A stretch of DNA of 61,769 nucleotides, taken from positions 1-61,769 of IMG/VR virus record IMGVR_UViG_3300045999_008136; one strand, given 5' to 3'. The translations under genes were made by a program, and so were the position numbers. The DNA comes from a virus. Within the stretch, counting starts at the first letter, position 1. Every line of letters starts with the position of its first letter. Below the pieces are notes generated by a model. It did no database searches and had not been told where the DNA came from. It saw only the letters and a program-made list of their open reading frames with translations. Of the stretch, positions 17,214 to 26,500 are shown one piece after another.

Positions 17214-17232
17214 CATCGCTGTTGGACAGCTA

Positions 17233-18141
17233 TCAAGCCGCACCGGGCGAGCCAAAGATGCCGCGCGGATCGCTGAAGCCGAAGCTGTAGCGCTCGCGAG
17301 CCTTGTAGCGCACGTTGCCGGTGTCGAAGTCGCCTTCGAAGCCAGTCTTCATGGACACGCGCTCAAACATCTTCATGCCGTTGGGGGCGTCGGTCTTAAC
17401 GAACCAAGCGTCCGGATCGGTCAGGAAGTGGTTGACCACGTAGCCTTGCGGCACCATGCCCATGTTGCGGACAGCGTTGATGTCGTTGTCAGCAGTGCCA
17501 ACCCGCAGAGTGGACTTCAGAATACGGTCGCCCGTGAACTGCAGTTCCTTCGGCAGGATCAGCTTCAGGCCCTGAACGGCGATCTTCAGGCCGCGCTCAT
17601 CGGTGAACGCGGCGATGTCGATCAGCGCCTGCTCCAGAGAGGTCTCGGACAGGTCGGCGGCCGTGGCCAGGGTGTTGGACAGGTTGGGACCAGTCAGGGT
17701 GGGGTGGTTGGTTGCGCACAAAGCAACGCCGTCGCCACCGATGGAGGTGGTGAAAGCGCCGTTCAGCACGGACGCAGCCTTGATCTGCTTGGTCTGGGCC
17801 ATCGAGCGGGCCAGGGCCTTGGTGTAGCGGGCCGACAGACGGTCGTAGAGGTTGTCCTCCACGGCTTCTTCGGTCAGCGAGAACGCCAGGGCGATGGTCT
17901 CGTGGGTGTAGCGAGCGGTGTACACCTCTTGCGCCTGGTCGTAAGCGACGCCAGCGCCCTCAGTTTTCACCGGAGCTTCCGCAAAGCCCGACTCCATCAC
18001 CTCTTCTTCGAATGCACGATCAGAAGATTCGACGGAATAGATTTGCGTGTGCTCGTTCTCGTAGTTTTTGTACTCAAGACCGAACAGAGCATTGAGACCA
18101 GGCTCAAGCTCTTTCACCAGTTGTGCACGTGAAATTGCCAT
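17233..18141 (-). CDS. Major capsid protein (302 aa)
   Basis: This is the shell protein, probably of HK97 fold. The N-terminus (MAISRAQLVKELEPGLNALFGLEYKNYENEH) is followed by the motif YTHETIALAFSLTEEAVEDNLYD, then ALCATNHPTLTG, KLILPKELQF and a C-terminal ARERYSFGFSDPRGIFGSPG. These resemble Mu gpT-like and uncultured freshwater phage capsid proteins. It follows the decoration protein by 11 bp and is followed by a strong terminator, as expected for the most abundant product. The RBS is AGGAGA. Confidence 0.85.
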   Translation of the reverse strand: MAISRAQLVKELEPGLNALFGLEYKNYENEHTQIYSVESSDRAFEEEVMESGFAEAPVKTEGAGVAYDQAQEVYTARYTHETIALAFSLTEEAVEDNLYDRLSARYTKALARSMAQTKQIKAASVLNGAFTTSIGGDGVALCATNHPTLTGPNLSNTLATAADLSETSLEQALIDIAAFTDERGLKIAVQGLKLILPKELQFTGDRILKSTLRVGTADNDINAVRNMGMVPQGYVVNHFLTDPDAWFVKTDAPNGMKMFERVSMKTGFEGDFDTGNVRYKARERYSFGFSDPRGIFGSPGAA

Positions 18142-18152
18142 GATTGATCTCC

Positions 18153-18737
18153 TTAGGTGCTAAAGCCCGGCGTGCCAGTGCTGCCGTAGATGTGCTCATT
18201 GATCTTCACAACGAGAACGGCGTATTGGCCCATCTCATTGCCCGGAACATTCCACAGGCCGACTGCCTTAAGGTTACCCGCAGAAGCGGTGTCACCAAAA
18301 GTGCCACTCATGGTCATGTTGGACAGACCCGTAGTGTTGCTACCGGTGGTGCTGGCAGTGATGTCAGCGTTGGTGCCGATATTGGCCTGGGTGGGAGTGC
18401 CCGCGTTCTGGATGATGAACAACTGGTTCGGATCGTCGATCACGTCAGCCACGATCTGGCCGGCGGTGATGTTGACGGAACCCGGGTAGTAGTTCTTCCA
18501 GGTGGGCTTGCCGGTGGTGGGGTCAATGTAATTGCATCCATTGAACACGCCAACCGCACAAGTGTGGTCCGTGTTGTTGAACTTGACCAAGTAACCATTG
18601 TCAATGGTCACCAGGTCGCCCTGAAAAATCGCCCCGGACTGGTTATCAGCAATCAGGTAGCCGTACTGCTTTTGAGCGCCGGTAGCTGAAAGATTGCCGA
18701 GAGGACGCAGACCAAAAGGCTTATTCACGTTTGCCAT
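18153..18737 (-). CDS. Capsid decoration / head protein (194 aa)
   Basis: The N-terminus MANVNKPFGLRPLGNLSATG is typical of a small head protein that precedes the capsid gene in many related phages. The body is beta-rich with GDLVTIDNGYLVKF and VGVFNGCNYIDPTTGKP. It directly precedes the major capsid gene. Family name not certain; a decoration or capsid-stabilising role is inferred. Confidence 0.7.
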   Translation of the reverse strand: MANVNKPFGLRPLGNLSATGAQKQYGYLIADNQSGAIFQGDLVTIDNGYLVKFNNTDHTCAVGVFNGCNYIDPTTGKPTWKNYYPGSVNITAGQIVADVIDDPNQLFIIQNAGTPTQANIGTNADITASTTGSNTTGLSNMTMSGTFGDTASAGNLKAVGLWNVPGNEMGQYAVLVVKINEHIYGSTGTPGFST

Positions 18738-18763
18738 TTGATGTTTCCTTCAAAAAGTTGATT

Positions 18764-19243
18764 TCACTGGCTGCGAGAGCCACCGAATGAAACGCGGGAC
18801 TGGCGAGTGGGCTTCAGAATGTTCATGCTGTTGTGAGCATTGGCCTTCATCAGCTCGTTGTCGACAGCCTGCAATTGGTCGTTTGCACGCCTGTTGTAAT
18901 ACGCATTGCGCTCTTGAACCGTTTCCTTGGGAATGCGAGCTAGGAGCAGACCTCCCACGCTGATCACGCCAGCATGTCGGCCGTCTTCTACTGTTGGGAC
19001 GTGGTATTCAGGGTATTCGTCCCCACGAACCAGCTCATACCCCTCGCGGAGCTTTCCAGAGACGTTCGTGCGGTCTTCTACCCCTCCTGCTTCGGCCCGA
19101 ATCCAACGGTGCTCGAATCCCGGAGGCGCGGGTGGCGCATCCAGACGAGAAGGCGGTGCCCATGGCTTGCGTCGCGCATCTTTTTCACGCGATTCGGCCG
19201 CGCGGGAAGTGCGATTGAGAACTGGAATTTTGACGTCAGACAT
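18764..19243 (-). CDS. Head-region protein (159 aa)
   Basis: A basic Pro-rich N-terminus (RKPWAPPSRLDAPPAPPGFEHRW) precedes a compact domain with TNVSGKLREGYELVRGDEYP, VEDGRHAGVISVGGLLLARI and a helical, basic C-terminus. This arrangement is common between scaffold and capsid genes in uncultured phages. The role is unknown; a head assembly factor is likely from position. Confidence 0.65.
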   Translation of the reverse strand: MSDVKIPVLNRTSRAAESREKDARRKPWAPPSRLDAPPAPPGFEHRWIRAEAGGVEDRTNVSGKLREGYELVRGDEYPEYHVPTVEDGRHAGVISVGGLLLARIPKETVQERNAYYNRRANDQLQAVDNELMKANAHNSMNILKPTRQSRVSFGGSRSQ

Positions 19244-19246
19244 GGC

Positions 19247-20158
19247 TTACTCCTTCACGTACTTGGCGTATTCCTCAAGCGGAACGCCCAGCTTTTTGGC
19301 AATTGCAACTTGACTCGGAGTCAATCTTACAGTGCGGCGTGCGTTGTTGATACCCGATGATCGGGATGCAGGTGCCACCGTTTGCACGGATCGGGCGGCC
19401 CTGTTAGTTTGCGCTTGCTGCTGGCCTCCACCCAATTTCTGGGGGAAAGTCTGCCTCAAGCGGTTGTCAAGCTCATCATAGTACGCTTCGGTGTTGGGGT
19501 CAAACCCCTCAACCTGAATCAACTGACGATGGATGCCCCACGCTGCGTGGGTCATGGCGGTGTCGCGGCCATACCACGGGTTGCGTTCAGCCCAGTCCTC
19601 GACCCGCGGATCGACTTCCTGCTGGACCTGCACCTGCGGCTGCATGGCGGCCTGCTGGGCAGCGACCTGCTGCTGATAGTTCCATTGAGCTTGGGCCTGC
19701 TCGCGCTGCTGGGATGCCGCGGCGATCTGGCTTTGCTCCATAGTCATGGCGGCCAGGCGCTGCTGGGCTTCCGTTTCGGTGTCGATGTCACCTTCTTCAC
19801 GGGCCTTGCGGATGATCTGCTTGAGGGCAACAACCTGGGTCTGGACGCGGCTGCTGGCCTCGCCAAGGCGCTCGTTGTCGACCGTCATGTACTGCTGCTC
19901 AAGCTGCGTGGCGCGGGCCTGCACGTTCTTGGCGTATTCCAAGGCGGCTTGCTCGCGGCGCTGCGTTTCGCGCAGGCGGGCGGTCAGCTTGTCGATGCGT
20001 TTTTTGACGCCCTCGCTGTACTGATCCAGCTCGCTCGACTGAGGAGCCGATTGCCCCGCTTCCGGGCGGGCTACGACCTCTGCCGTACCGTCCTCTGAGA
20101 CGGCCACGGTGGCAGAACTTTCGTCCTCACCGATTTTGAATTCCAATTCATCGTTCAT
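19247..20158 (-). CDS. Scaffolding-like coiled-coil protein (303 aa)
   Basis: The start at 20158 (MNDELEFKIGEDESS) follows GGAGCTCC; the longer frame to 20218 overlaps the upstream gene. An acidic N-terminus, a long Gln/Ala/Arg coiled coil (about residues 45-175), a folded middle (NPWYGRDTAMTHAAWGIHRQLI) and a basic C-terminal helix (TPSQVAIAKKLGVPLEEYAKYV) give the usual plan of a capsid scaffold. Family knowledge: the basic C-terminal helix binds the capsid protein. It lies three genes upstream of the major capsid gene. Confidence 0.72.
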   Translation of the reverse strand: MNDELEFKIGEDESSATVAVSEDGTAEVVARPEAGQSAPQSSELDQYSEGVKKRIDKLTARLRETQRREQAALEYAKNVQARATQLEQQYMTVDNERLGEASSRVQTQVVALKQIIRKAREEGDIDTETEAQQRLAAMTMEQSQIAAASQQREQAQAQWNYQQQVAAQQAAMQPQVQVQQEVDPRVEDWAERNPWYGRDTAMTHAAWGIHRQLIQVEGFDPNTEAYYDELDNRLRQTFPQKLGGGQQQAQTNRAARSVQTVAPASRSSGINNARRTVRLTPSQVAIAKKLGVPLEEYAKYVKE

Positions 20159-20168
20159 GGGAGCTCCT

Positions 20169-20642
20169 TTACATGTGCAGAACGTCTTCAGGACTGTTGA
20201 CCACGGCCAGTACCTCATCGTCGTTCAACAGGCGAATTTCTCCGCCGTCGATTGGTATGCGGGCGCCAGCATACCGGCCGAAGATGATCCAGTCGCCTTC
20301 CTTGCACCACGCGCCGGCAGGGAACTTGCCCTCGTCCGCGTATGCCAGGTCGCCCACTTTCAAGACGTAGCCGCACGTAGTGCCGAGCTGTGTCTTGCGC
20401 TGCGTCTCCTCAGCCAGGACGATGCCGCCCTTGGTCTTCTCGGCGCCGCGATAGGGCAGGATGGCAATGCGCCACCCAGTAGGCTTGGGAATGGTATCGA
20501 TGACCGCCTGATCGAGTTTTTCGGGGTCAAACCCCAACTCGGTGTAGGCATCCTCCAAAGCAGGAGGTTTGCTGGCGGCCTCTTCGGCCCATTTGCGTTC
20601 CAGCGCGGTCATTTGTGGTGCAGAAACTTCAGCGGTCTCCAT
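20169..20642 (-). CDS. GroES-like co-chaperonin (157 aa)
   Basis: The C-terminal about 110 residues form a Cpn10 fold: GWRIAILPYRGAEKTKGGIV (the mobile-loop region), then GYVLKVGDLAYADEGKFP, GDWIIFGRYAGARIPIDGGE and LLNDDEVLAVV. An N-terminal extension of about 45 residues precedes it. T4 gp31 and similar phage co-chaperonins replace host GroES to fold a large capsid protein; here the gene sits between portal and scaffold, so that role is likely. The start at 20642 has AAAGGAC upstream; the start at 20675 overlaps the previous gene. Confidence 0.82.
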   Translation of the reverse strand: METAEVSAPQMTALERKWAEEAASKPPALEDAYTELGFDPEKLDQAVIDTIPKPTGWRIAILPYRGAEKTKGGIVLAEETQRKTQLGTTCGYVLKVGDLAYADEGKFPAGAWCKEGDWIIFGRYAGARIPIDGGEIRLLNDDEVLAVVNSPEDVLHM

Positions 20643-20652
20643 TGGTGTCCTT

Positions 20653-20853
20653 TCAGTTGATGAGGTCTTCGTCATCCGTGACCTTCTTGAGAAGCTCTTT
20701 CACGGAATCCTCTACCATCCTCAATCCTTCAAGGCGACCCATCATGAAGCGGTAACGCTCCATGTCTGTGATGGTCCCGTTCAGAACAATCTGCTTCGAT
20801 TGCTCCTGAAGTTTCCTGATTTCCTTCAGAACTGCTTCTGCAAATTCAAGCAT
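20653..20853 (-). CDS. Small helical protein (66 aa)
   Basis: All-helical and charged, with EIRKLQEQSKQIVLNGTITD followed by YRFMMGRLEGLRMVEDSVKELLKKV. This form is common next to the head genes in related phages. The start at 20853 follows a purine-rich tract. A role in head assembly is possible. Confidence 0.6.
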   Translation of the reverse strand: MLEFAEAVLKEIRKLQEQSKQIVLNGTITDMERYRFMMGRLEGLRMVEDSVKELLKKVTDDEDLIN

Positions 20854-20912
20854 GGGGATTCCATGAAAAGCAGGTGGTTTAAGGCCCCACCCGTTGGCAC
20901 GGTTGACAGTGT

Positions 20913-21164
20913 TCAGTATATCTTAACTGGACGGTTCCCGTCCTTTTTCTTCACGATCATGGCCGGGCCCTGCACGCCGCCGCCCTTGGCCATCTTCTTG
21001 GTCTTGCCGGCCTTGTCATAAGCAATCGCGGCGGCCTGTTTGACGGCCGCGGCCTTGCTCTTGGGCTTGCTGGTGCCAATCATTCCGTCTTGCTTGTAGT
21101 CGCGCACGATCTCGCCGATGTTGCGACTGATGGTCTTCTGGCTGGAGCCTTTTTTAAGCGGCAT
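20913..21164 (-). CDS. Small basic protein after the portal (83 aa)
   Basis: A basic Lys/Ala/Gly protein (MPLKKGSSQKTISRNIGEIV and KSKAAAVKQAAAIAYDKAGK) that overlaps the end of the portal gene by 11 bp. The pattern MPLKKGSSQKTISxNIxE is a recurrent small phage protein as I recall. DNA binding or head assembly is plausible; function unknown. Confidence 0.65.
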   Translation of the reverse strand: MPLKKGSSQKTISRNIGEIVRDYKQDGMIGTSKPKSKAAAVKQAAAIAYDKAGKTKKMAKGGGVQGPAMIVKKKDGNRPVKIY

Positions 21165-23502
21165 TTTGAACTCCCATGGGTGGTTGGTTGACCTTGGCCT
21201 CTTGCAGGGCCAGCTTCTGCTGGTTGAACATCTTGGTGTCTTGCAGCTTCTGCTGGTCCAGGGCCAGGCGCTGCTGGTCGATCTGGTTCTTGGCCTGGTC
21301 GTTCTGCGCGCGCTGCTGCAGCTCTGTCTCCTTGAGCTTGATCAACGGATCGGGGCCCTCTTCGCCCTCGCCAGAAAGCTCCTGCTGCAGGTCCCGCACC
21401 TCTTTCATGCCCAGGGCAATCTTGAGTGCGACCATGCCCTCCTTCTGGATGGCCGAGATCATGCGGTCGGGGTCGGTGCCATAGGTCTTGAACAGCTCTG
21501 CTTCCACGTCTTCCTCGGCCTTGATCCGCACGTGGTCAAGAACGTGCTTCTGCAGTTCTGCCGCGGACAGCGGGTTGGACTGCAGGATGGGGGACATGCC
21601 CATCATCAGGTGACTTGCGATGTGCGCGTCGTGCTGTTGGCCAGCAAAGGCCTTGAGCTTCATGCCATTGAGCACGTCGCTGTTCTCGGACGCCGGATCG
21701 CGCGGTGTGCTGGTGTTCTGGGGCAGCAAGATGCCGTCGATGTCGCGGATGTTGAGCGCCGCGTACATGCGGTAGAAGGCCTCGTACATGTTGTGCATGT
21801 TCGGGGCGCTCTGAGCGAGCTGCAACTGCATCTGGGCAAGCTGGATGCGCTGCGCAGAGCTGAAGATGTTGGGGTCGGCCACCGGCTGCACGCCCACCAT
21901 CGAGTTGAAGTCCGACTTCTTGACCTTGCGACTCGCGCCAGGCACGTCGTAGGGGTACTCGTCGGGCAGGTACTGGCCAAAGCCCTCGAACAGCAGCCGG
22001 AACTCCAGCGTCTGCGCGTAATGCAGGCGTTTGTGGATGCTGGACATGACCATGGAGCCGCGCTCCAGCAGCGCCAGGGTCGTTCCAACCTGCGCGTACT
22101 GGTTGCCGTCGCCAACCTGCATGTCGGCGGTGCTGGACAGGCGCTTGCCGGCGTCCACAAGGAAGCCCAGCAGCGCAAACAGCACCTGGCTGGGCTCTTT
22201 GTAGGGCAGAGGCATCAAAGAGGCCGAAAGCTCGGCGCCACCAGCGTCAATGTCGCGCCATTCGCCCGGCTGGATGGGGTCAGAGTCGTCCGCGATCCGC
22301 GCACCCTTGGCTTTGAAGCCTGCGGGCAGGTTTGCGAGCGTGCCAGCGTCGATCAACTGCCTCAGGGCGCTCGTTGCGGCCTTTCCAAGGCCTCCAATGA
22401 GGTGCACAAAGCCCAAACCATAGGCGCCAGGGCCCTCGACGAGCACGTAGTGGACGTAGTAGTTGCGGCGGCGCTTCTTTTCGTCGTTTTCCTTCCAATT
22501 CCGACGAATTCCGACAACCTTGAGGCTGTCTTCGGCCAGTGTGACCACGTACGGCAGCTTAATTCCGGTGGGTTCGCCCTTTTCGTCCTTGTCCTCGAAG
22601 CCTGGGATGTCCAAATCGACCAGTTGTTCGAGCAAAAACACCTCGCCAACGTCGTCGGTGGGCTGAATGCCCGTCACTTTGTCCACTGCGGCCTTGATTT
22701 GGCTCGGATCGGCCGGTGTGGAGTAGGTTTCAACGGGGATGTCGATGTATTCGCCGGCCAAAGAGCGCTTTTTGTACTCGTTGGCGTCCATCGGAATGCG
22801 GTTCGTGAGCCGCGGGCACTGCGAAACGACGCTTGAACCGTTGTACGGGATGTAGACGTCGTCTGCCAGGCACAGTTTTGACACCATCCGGCCCAGTTGG
22901 TAGTCGTAGTAGACCTTTTTGAAGGTCGAACCGCCGTATCCGGTGTAGAAAAGCTGCTGGTCGAACTCCGGTGTGTACTCCTCCATCACCGTGGTGAGCT
23001 GGTAGTTCATGAAATCCTGCACGCGGCCGGCCTGCTGGAACTTGTCGACCGTTTCTTTGCCCATGATCTGCGTGCGCACAGGGCCGCCAGCGGGCATCAG
23101 CTCCTTCAGAGCCTGCGCCTGGAACTGGATGATGGCTTCGGTGATCATTGGATGCACCGCACCGGCCGCGCCGCGGAATGGCTTGGTGCGTTCTTCGATG
23201 CGCAAGCCCAGCAGATCAAGGCCCTTGGCGTACATCTGCTCCCAATCGGAGCGGGAGGCCTTGTCGGCCTCGAACATGGCGGCCACGTCCAGCGAAATAC
23301 GGGACAAGGCGTCCGGGTCAATGACGTCAACCAGGTTGTCGTAGAAGTCGACCGACTGCGCCTCGTCCTCGCCCATCTCAATGGTGGCGCCACCGTCATC
23401 GTCAATGACCACTTCGATGTCCATTGACGGCTCAGGGATGCCGCCACCCCCTACGATGACCTCCAGGGTCGGGGCGCGGTTGAGTGCTTTGTCGATTGGC
23501 AT
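21154..23502 (-). CDS. Portal protein (782 aa)
   Basis: The dodecameric head vertex through which DNA is packaged. The acidic N-terminus precedes a conserved core: ALKELMPAGGPVRTQIMG, LFYTGYGGSTFKKVYYDYQL, then SQCPRLTNRIPMDANEYKKR and the clip/stem regions. The C-terminal about 110 residues are a Gln/Leu helical barrel (ELQQRAQNDQAKNQIDQQRL). The length is close to P22-type portals, which are larger than siphovirus ones. It lies 9 bp after the 1599-aa gene and upstream of the capsid genes. Confidence 0.85.
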   Translation of the reverse strand: MPIDKALNRAPTLEVIVGGGGIPEPSMDIEVVIDDDGGATIEMGEDEAQSVDFYDNLVDVIDPDALSRISLDVAAMFEADKASRSDWEQMYAKGLDLLGLRIEERTKPFRGAAGAVHPMITEAIIQFQAQALKELMPAGGPVRTQIMGKETVDKFQQAGRVQDFMNYQLTTVMEEYTPEFDQQLFYTGYGGSTFKKVYYDYQLGRMVSKLCLADDVYIPYNGSSVVSQCPRLTNRIPMDANEYKKRSLAGEYIDIPVETYSTPADPSQIKAAVDKVTGIQPTDDVGEVFLLEQLVDLDIPGFEDKDEKGEPTGIKLPYVVTLAEDSLKVVGIRRNWKENDEKKRRRNYYVHYVLVEGPGAYGLGFVHLIGGLGKAATSALRQLIDAGTLANLPAGFKAKGARIADDSDPIQPGEWRDIDAGGAELSASLMPLPYKEPSQVLFALLGFLVDAGKRLSSTADMQVGDGNQYAQVGTTLALLERGSMVMSSIHKRLHYAQTLEFRLLFEGFGQYLPDEYPYDVPGASRKVKKSDFNSMVGVQPVADPNIFSSAQRIQLAQMQLQLAQSAPNMHNMYEAFYRMYAALNIRDIDGILLPQNTSTPRDPASENSDVLNGMKLKAFAGQQHDAHIASHLMMGMSPILQSNPLSAAELQKHVLDHVRIKAEEDVEAELFKTYGTDPDRMISAIQKEGMVALKIALGMKEVRDLQQELSGEGEEGPDPLIKLKETELQQRAQNDQAKNQIDQQRLALDQQKLQDTKMFNQQKLALQEAKVNQPPMGVQNAA

Positions 23503-23511
23503 GTGGGGTCC

Positions 23512-26500
23512 TTACGGCGCAGGGGCGTTATTGAGTTGATCTTTGTAGGATGTTAACAGCGGGGTCAGGTACCTGTCATCCTCTTTGATCTTCACCGGTT
23601 TGAGATAAGTCTGAAGGAACCTCAGAACGGCCCCGTCGTACTTTTCGGGTGCGGTGTTGCCAGTGGCCCGGCCGTTGCCCTTGATCTGGGTGACTACGGG
23701 ACCGCTTTGCTCCATCTTCACTTCAACGGTGTTGACCGGTCGATTGCGAGCGTCTCGCAGCGTGTAAATCTGGTACAGGCCGCTGTTAAATCCCTCGCGC
23801 TTTTCAGAGGTGTAGGTTGCGCCGCCTAGCTCGTACCCGCCGACAGAGTGGCCCACGTACGCGCCCTCTGGCACAGTGGCCTCGCGCTTTTCAATGCGCT
23901 TCCACGCAAATCCGCCAAGTCCTGAGTCCTTGTCAAACTGTAGCAATGGGCTGCTCACCCCATCTGAAAACACTTTGTCTGGTATTGGCTTGCCCGACTG
24001 AATGCGGCGAATGAGGTTGTCAATCCTGAACTGGTTTTCACCGACTTTTACCCCTCCCCGTACCGCGTCCTCGAAGCGGATGTTATTAAGCTCGCGGGGA
24101 GGCAGGCTGGACAAATAGGTGTTGATGTTTTCAGCGTTGAACAGCGATTTCAGCGTACTGCCCATGTAGCCGACGTCATACACCGGTTCGCCTTTTTCAA
24201 TGGCTGTGCGTACGTTATCTGCCAGCAGGTTCTTGCCTACGTCTTCATAGTCCAAGCCGTGCATCATGCGGCCCTTACCAAACTCGTCATTTGCCCAGGC
24301 CAATTGTTGTTCCGGGGTCATTTTGTTGTAGGCAGACGCTTCCTCAAATGCGGCAAGAAGCGCTTTCGATGAGCCTGTGCCATCCGCTGACGCTATTTTG
24401 CTGGGGTCCGTAATAGAGCGGGCAACAGTCCCGACCAAGGTGTTGATCAGTTCTGGACGGACGCCCTGGGCGATCATCTTGTCCGCCTCTCTTTCGGCGG
24501 CGGTAACGGACATTGAGCGGCCTTGTGCGCTGAGAAAGTTGTACCCAGGCTCAAGGGCCGCGGGGTCTGATGTGATTAAGTTGCCCTTGAGCCCCGTGTC
24601 CCGGTCATAGCGCTTTGTAAAGTCCTCCATGGCCCGTGGGTACTTGGGGAAGAACCTTGACTGGCCCTGCTCATTTACGCGAGTTTTCCCAGCCCCAATC
24701 TGAGCAATCATGTAATCCGGAAACAGCTCGTCCAACACCGAACCTTTTATCTGGTTTTTGGCAATCGCTGCTGCAACAGGATCGTCGGGGGTGCCAAACT
24801 GGCGCGTAAAGTAGTTGCGCGCTTTCTTCTCCCAAAACTCTTTGATCTGATCTTCTTGACTTGCGTTCTGGCCCGCCACGCTGCGAGCATTGTCCACGCC
24901 CCTTCTTAATACCTTCTCAATCTCACTGACATCCTTGTCTAGGCCCACGCGACCGGTGAGCACAGTGCTTCCAACGGGACGCACCGCGTACGACGCACCG
25001 GGCGCGGCCAACTGGCGGTTGTACTGCTGGAAGTCCTTGGCCGCGTCAGAGGCTGCCTCGCCGGCCCTCTGCACTGCCCGTACGCCCGAGCGCGTGACGC
25101 CGGCCGGATTGGTCAGGTTGGACAGCAGTTGCCCGGCGGTGTAGAAGCCCTTGTCGGTGGCGTCCTTCGGCGGCTCAGGGCGCACCTTGGCGGCGGTCAT
25201 CTTTTCCTTGATCCAGTCGCTGCCCATGACAGGCTTGTCGACGCCGTAGCCCAACGGGCGCAGCGCCATGGTGGCGATGTCCACCGGTGCGCCAGCGATG
25301 TCGTAGGGCAGCTCAGTGACGCCCTTGGCCATGTTCACATACGCCTCGCCGGAGTTCAGCGCGCGGCTGATCGGGCCCTGCCTGCGGCCAATGCCGGACT
25401 TGGGCGTGACAAAAGCTGGGCGACTGGCCGCGTCCAGTTCTTCCTGGCTGACCTCGCCCTCTTTGGGGCTGCCTTCGGCGCGCTTGACAGCAGGGCCAAG
25501 GTTAATGTCAACCTGGCGGCCGTAGCCAGGGGGAATCTTTTCGCCGGCATACTCGCGCATCAGGCCGAAGGGCCCAAACGCGCCGTAGTCCCCGGTCCGC
25601 GCTTCTTGGGTCGCGCTCTTGTCGCGCGGGTTGAAGTCATAGGTGTCGGTGACGCGCATGTTTCCAGACGGGTCGACGCTGTAGGTGAACCCGCCCAAGG
25701 TGTTGCGCACGTTGCCCACGGGCGAGCCCAGCGAGAAAAAGCTCGACGTCGCATCTGCGCTCTTGCCCTCTTTGCGCATGTCCTCAACCAGGGCCTGGTA
25801 GTCCTCGTACCGGACAACACCCTTTTGGCCCTTGGCCAACTTCTTCAGGACCTCAAGCTCGTCCTTTGAAAACGACGACTCGGTGATCGGCCCCTTGTTG
25901 CCCTGCACTGACTCCAAGAAGACCTTGCCGGCCGTTGGAAAGGAGCCCGCCGGCAGCCTCTGAGCAATAAAGTCCACGAGCTTGCTGACCCCTGTCACCT
26001 CCGGTTGAGCAGGGGCCTCTTCAGACTTTTTTGCTTCACCTCCCTTCGCAAAGCGCTTCTTGACCAGGCTGTTCTTGGTCAGGGCGGGCTTCTCCAAGGT
26101 CGGCGCGCCCATGGTGTTGCGCATCAGGCCGCGGGCCGTGTTTTCCGCTTCACGGGCCTTGAGCTTGTAGGCCAGGGCCAGCGCTTCCATCTGCGATCGG
26201 GCACTGTCCTCGCCCTTGAGCTCGGGCACCAGGGCCTTGGCCGACATGAGCGACTCAATGCCCATGGTCATTTCCTTGCCGGACTTGGCGCCACCAGAGG
26301 ACTTGGCCACGCGCTTGACGCTGACCTCGTTGGGCGATGCCTTTTTGCTGCCCATCAAGTCCGCCATCATCTTCTGCGCCGAGCCCATGGGGTCGGTGTT
26401 GATCTGCTCTTCCTCGGAGTCAGACATGTTGTAGGCGTTCACGTCGGCCAGGCCGCCTTCGGCAAACAGCAGCGGACTGGCAGGGGCGTAGATGCGGTTG

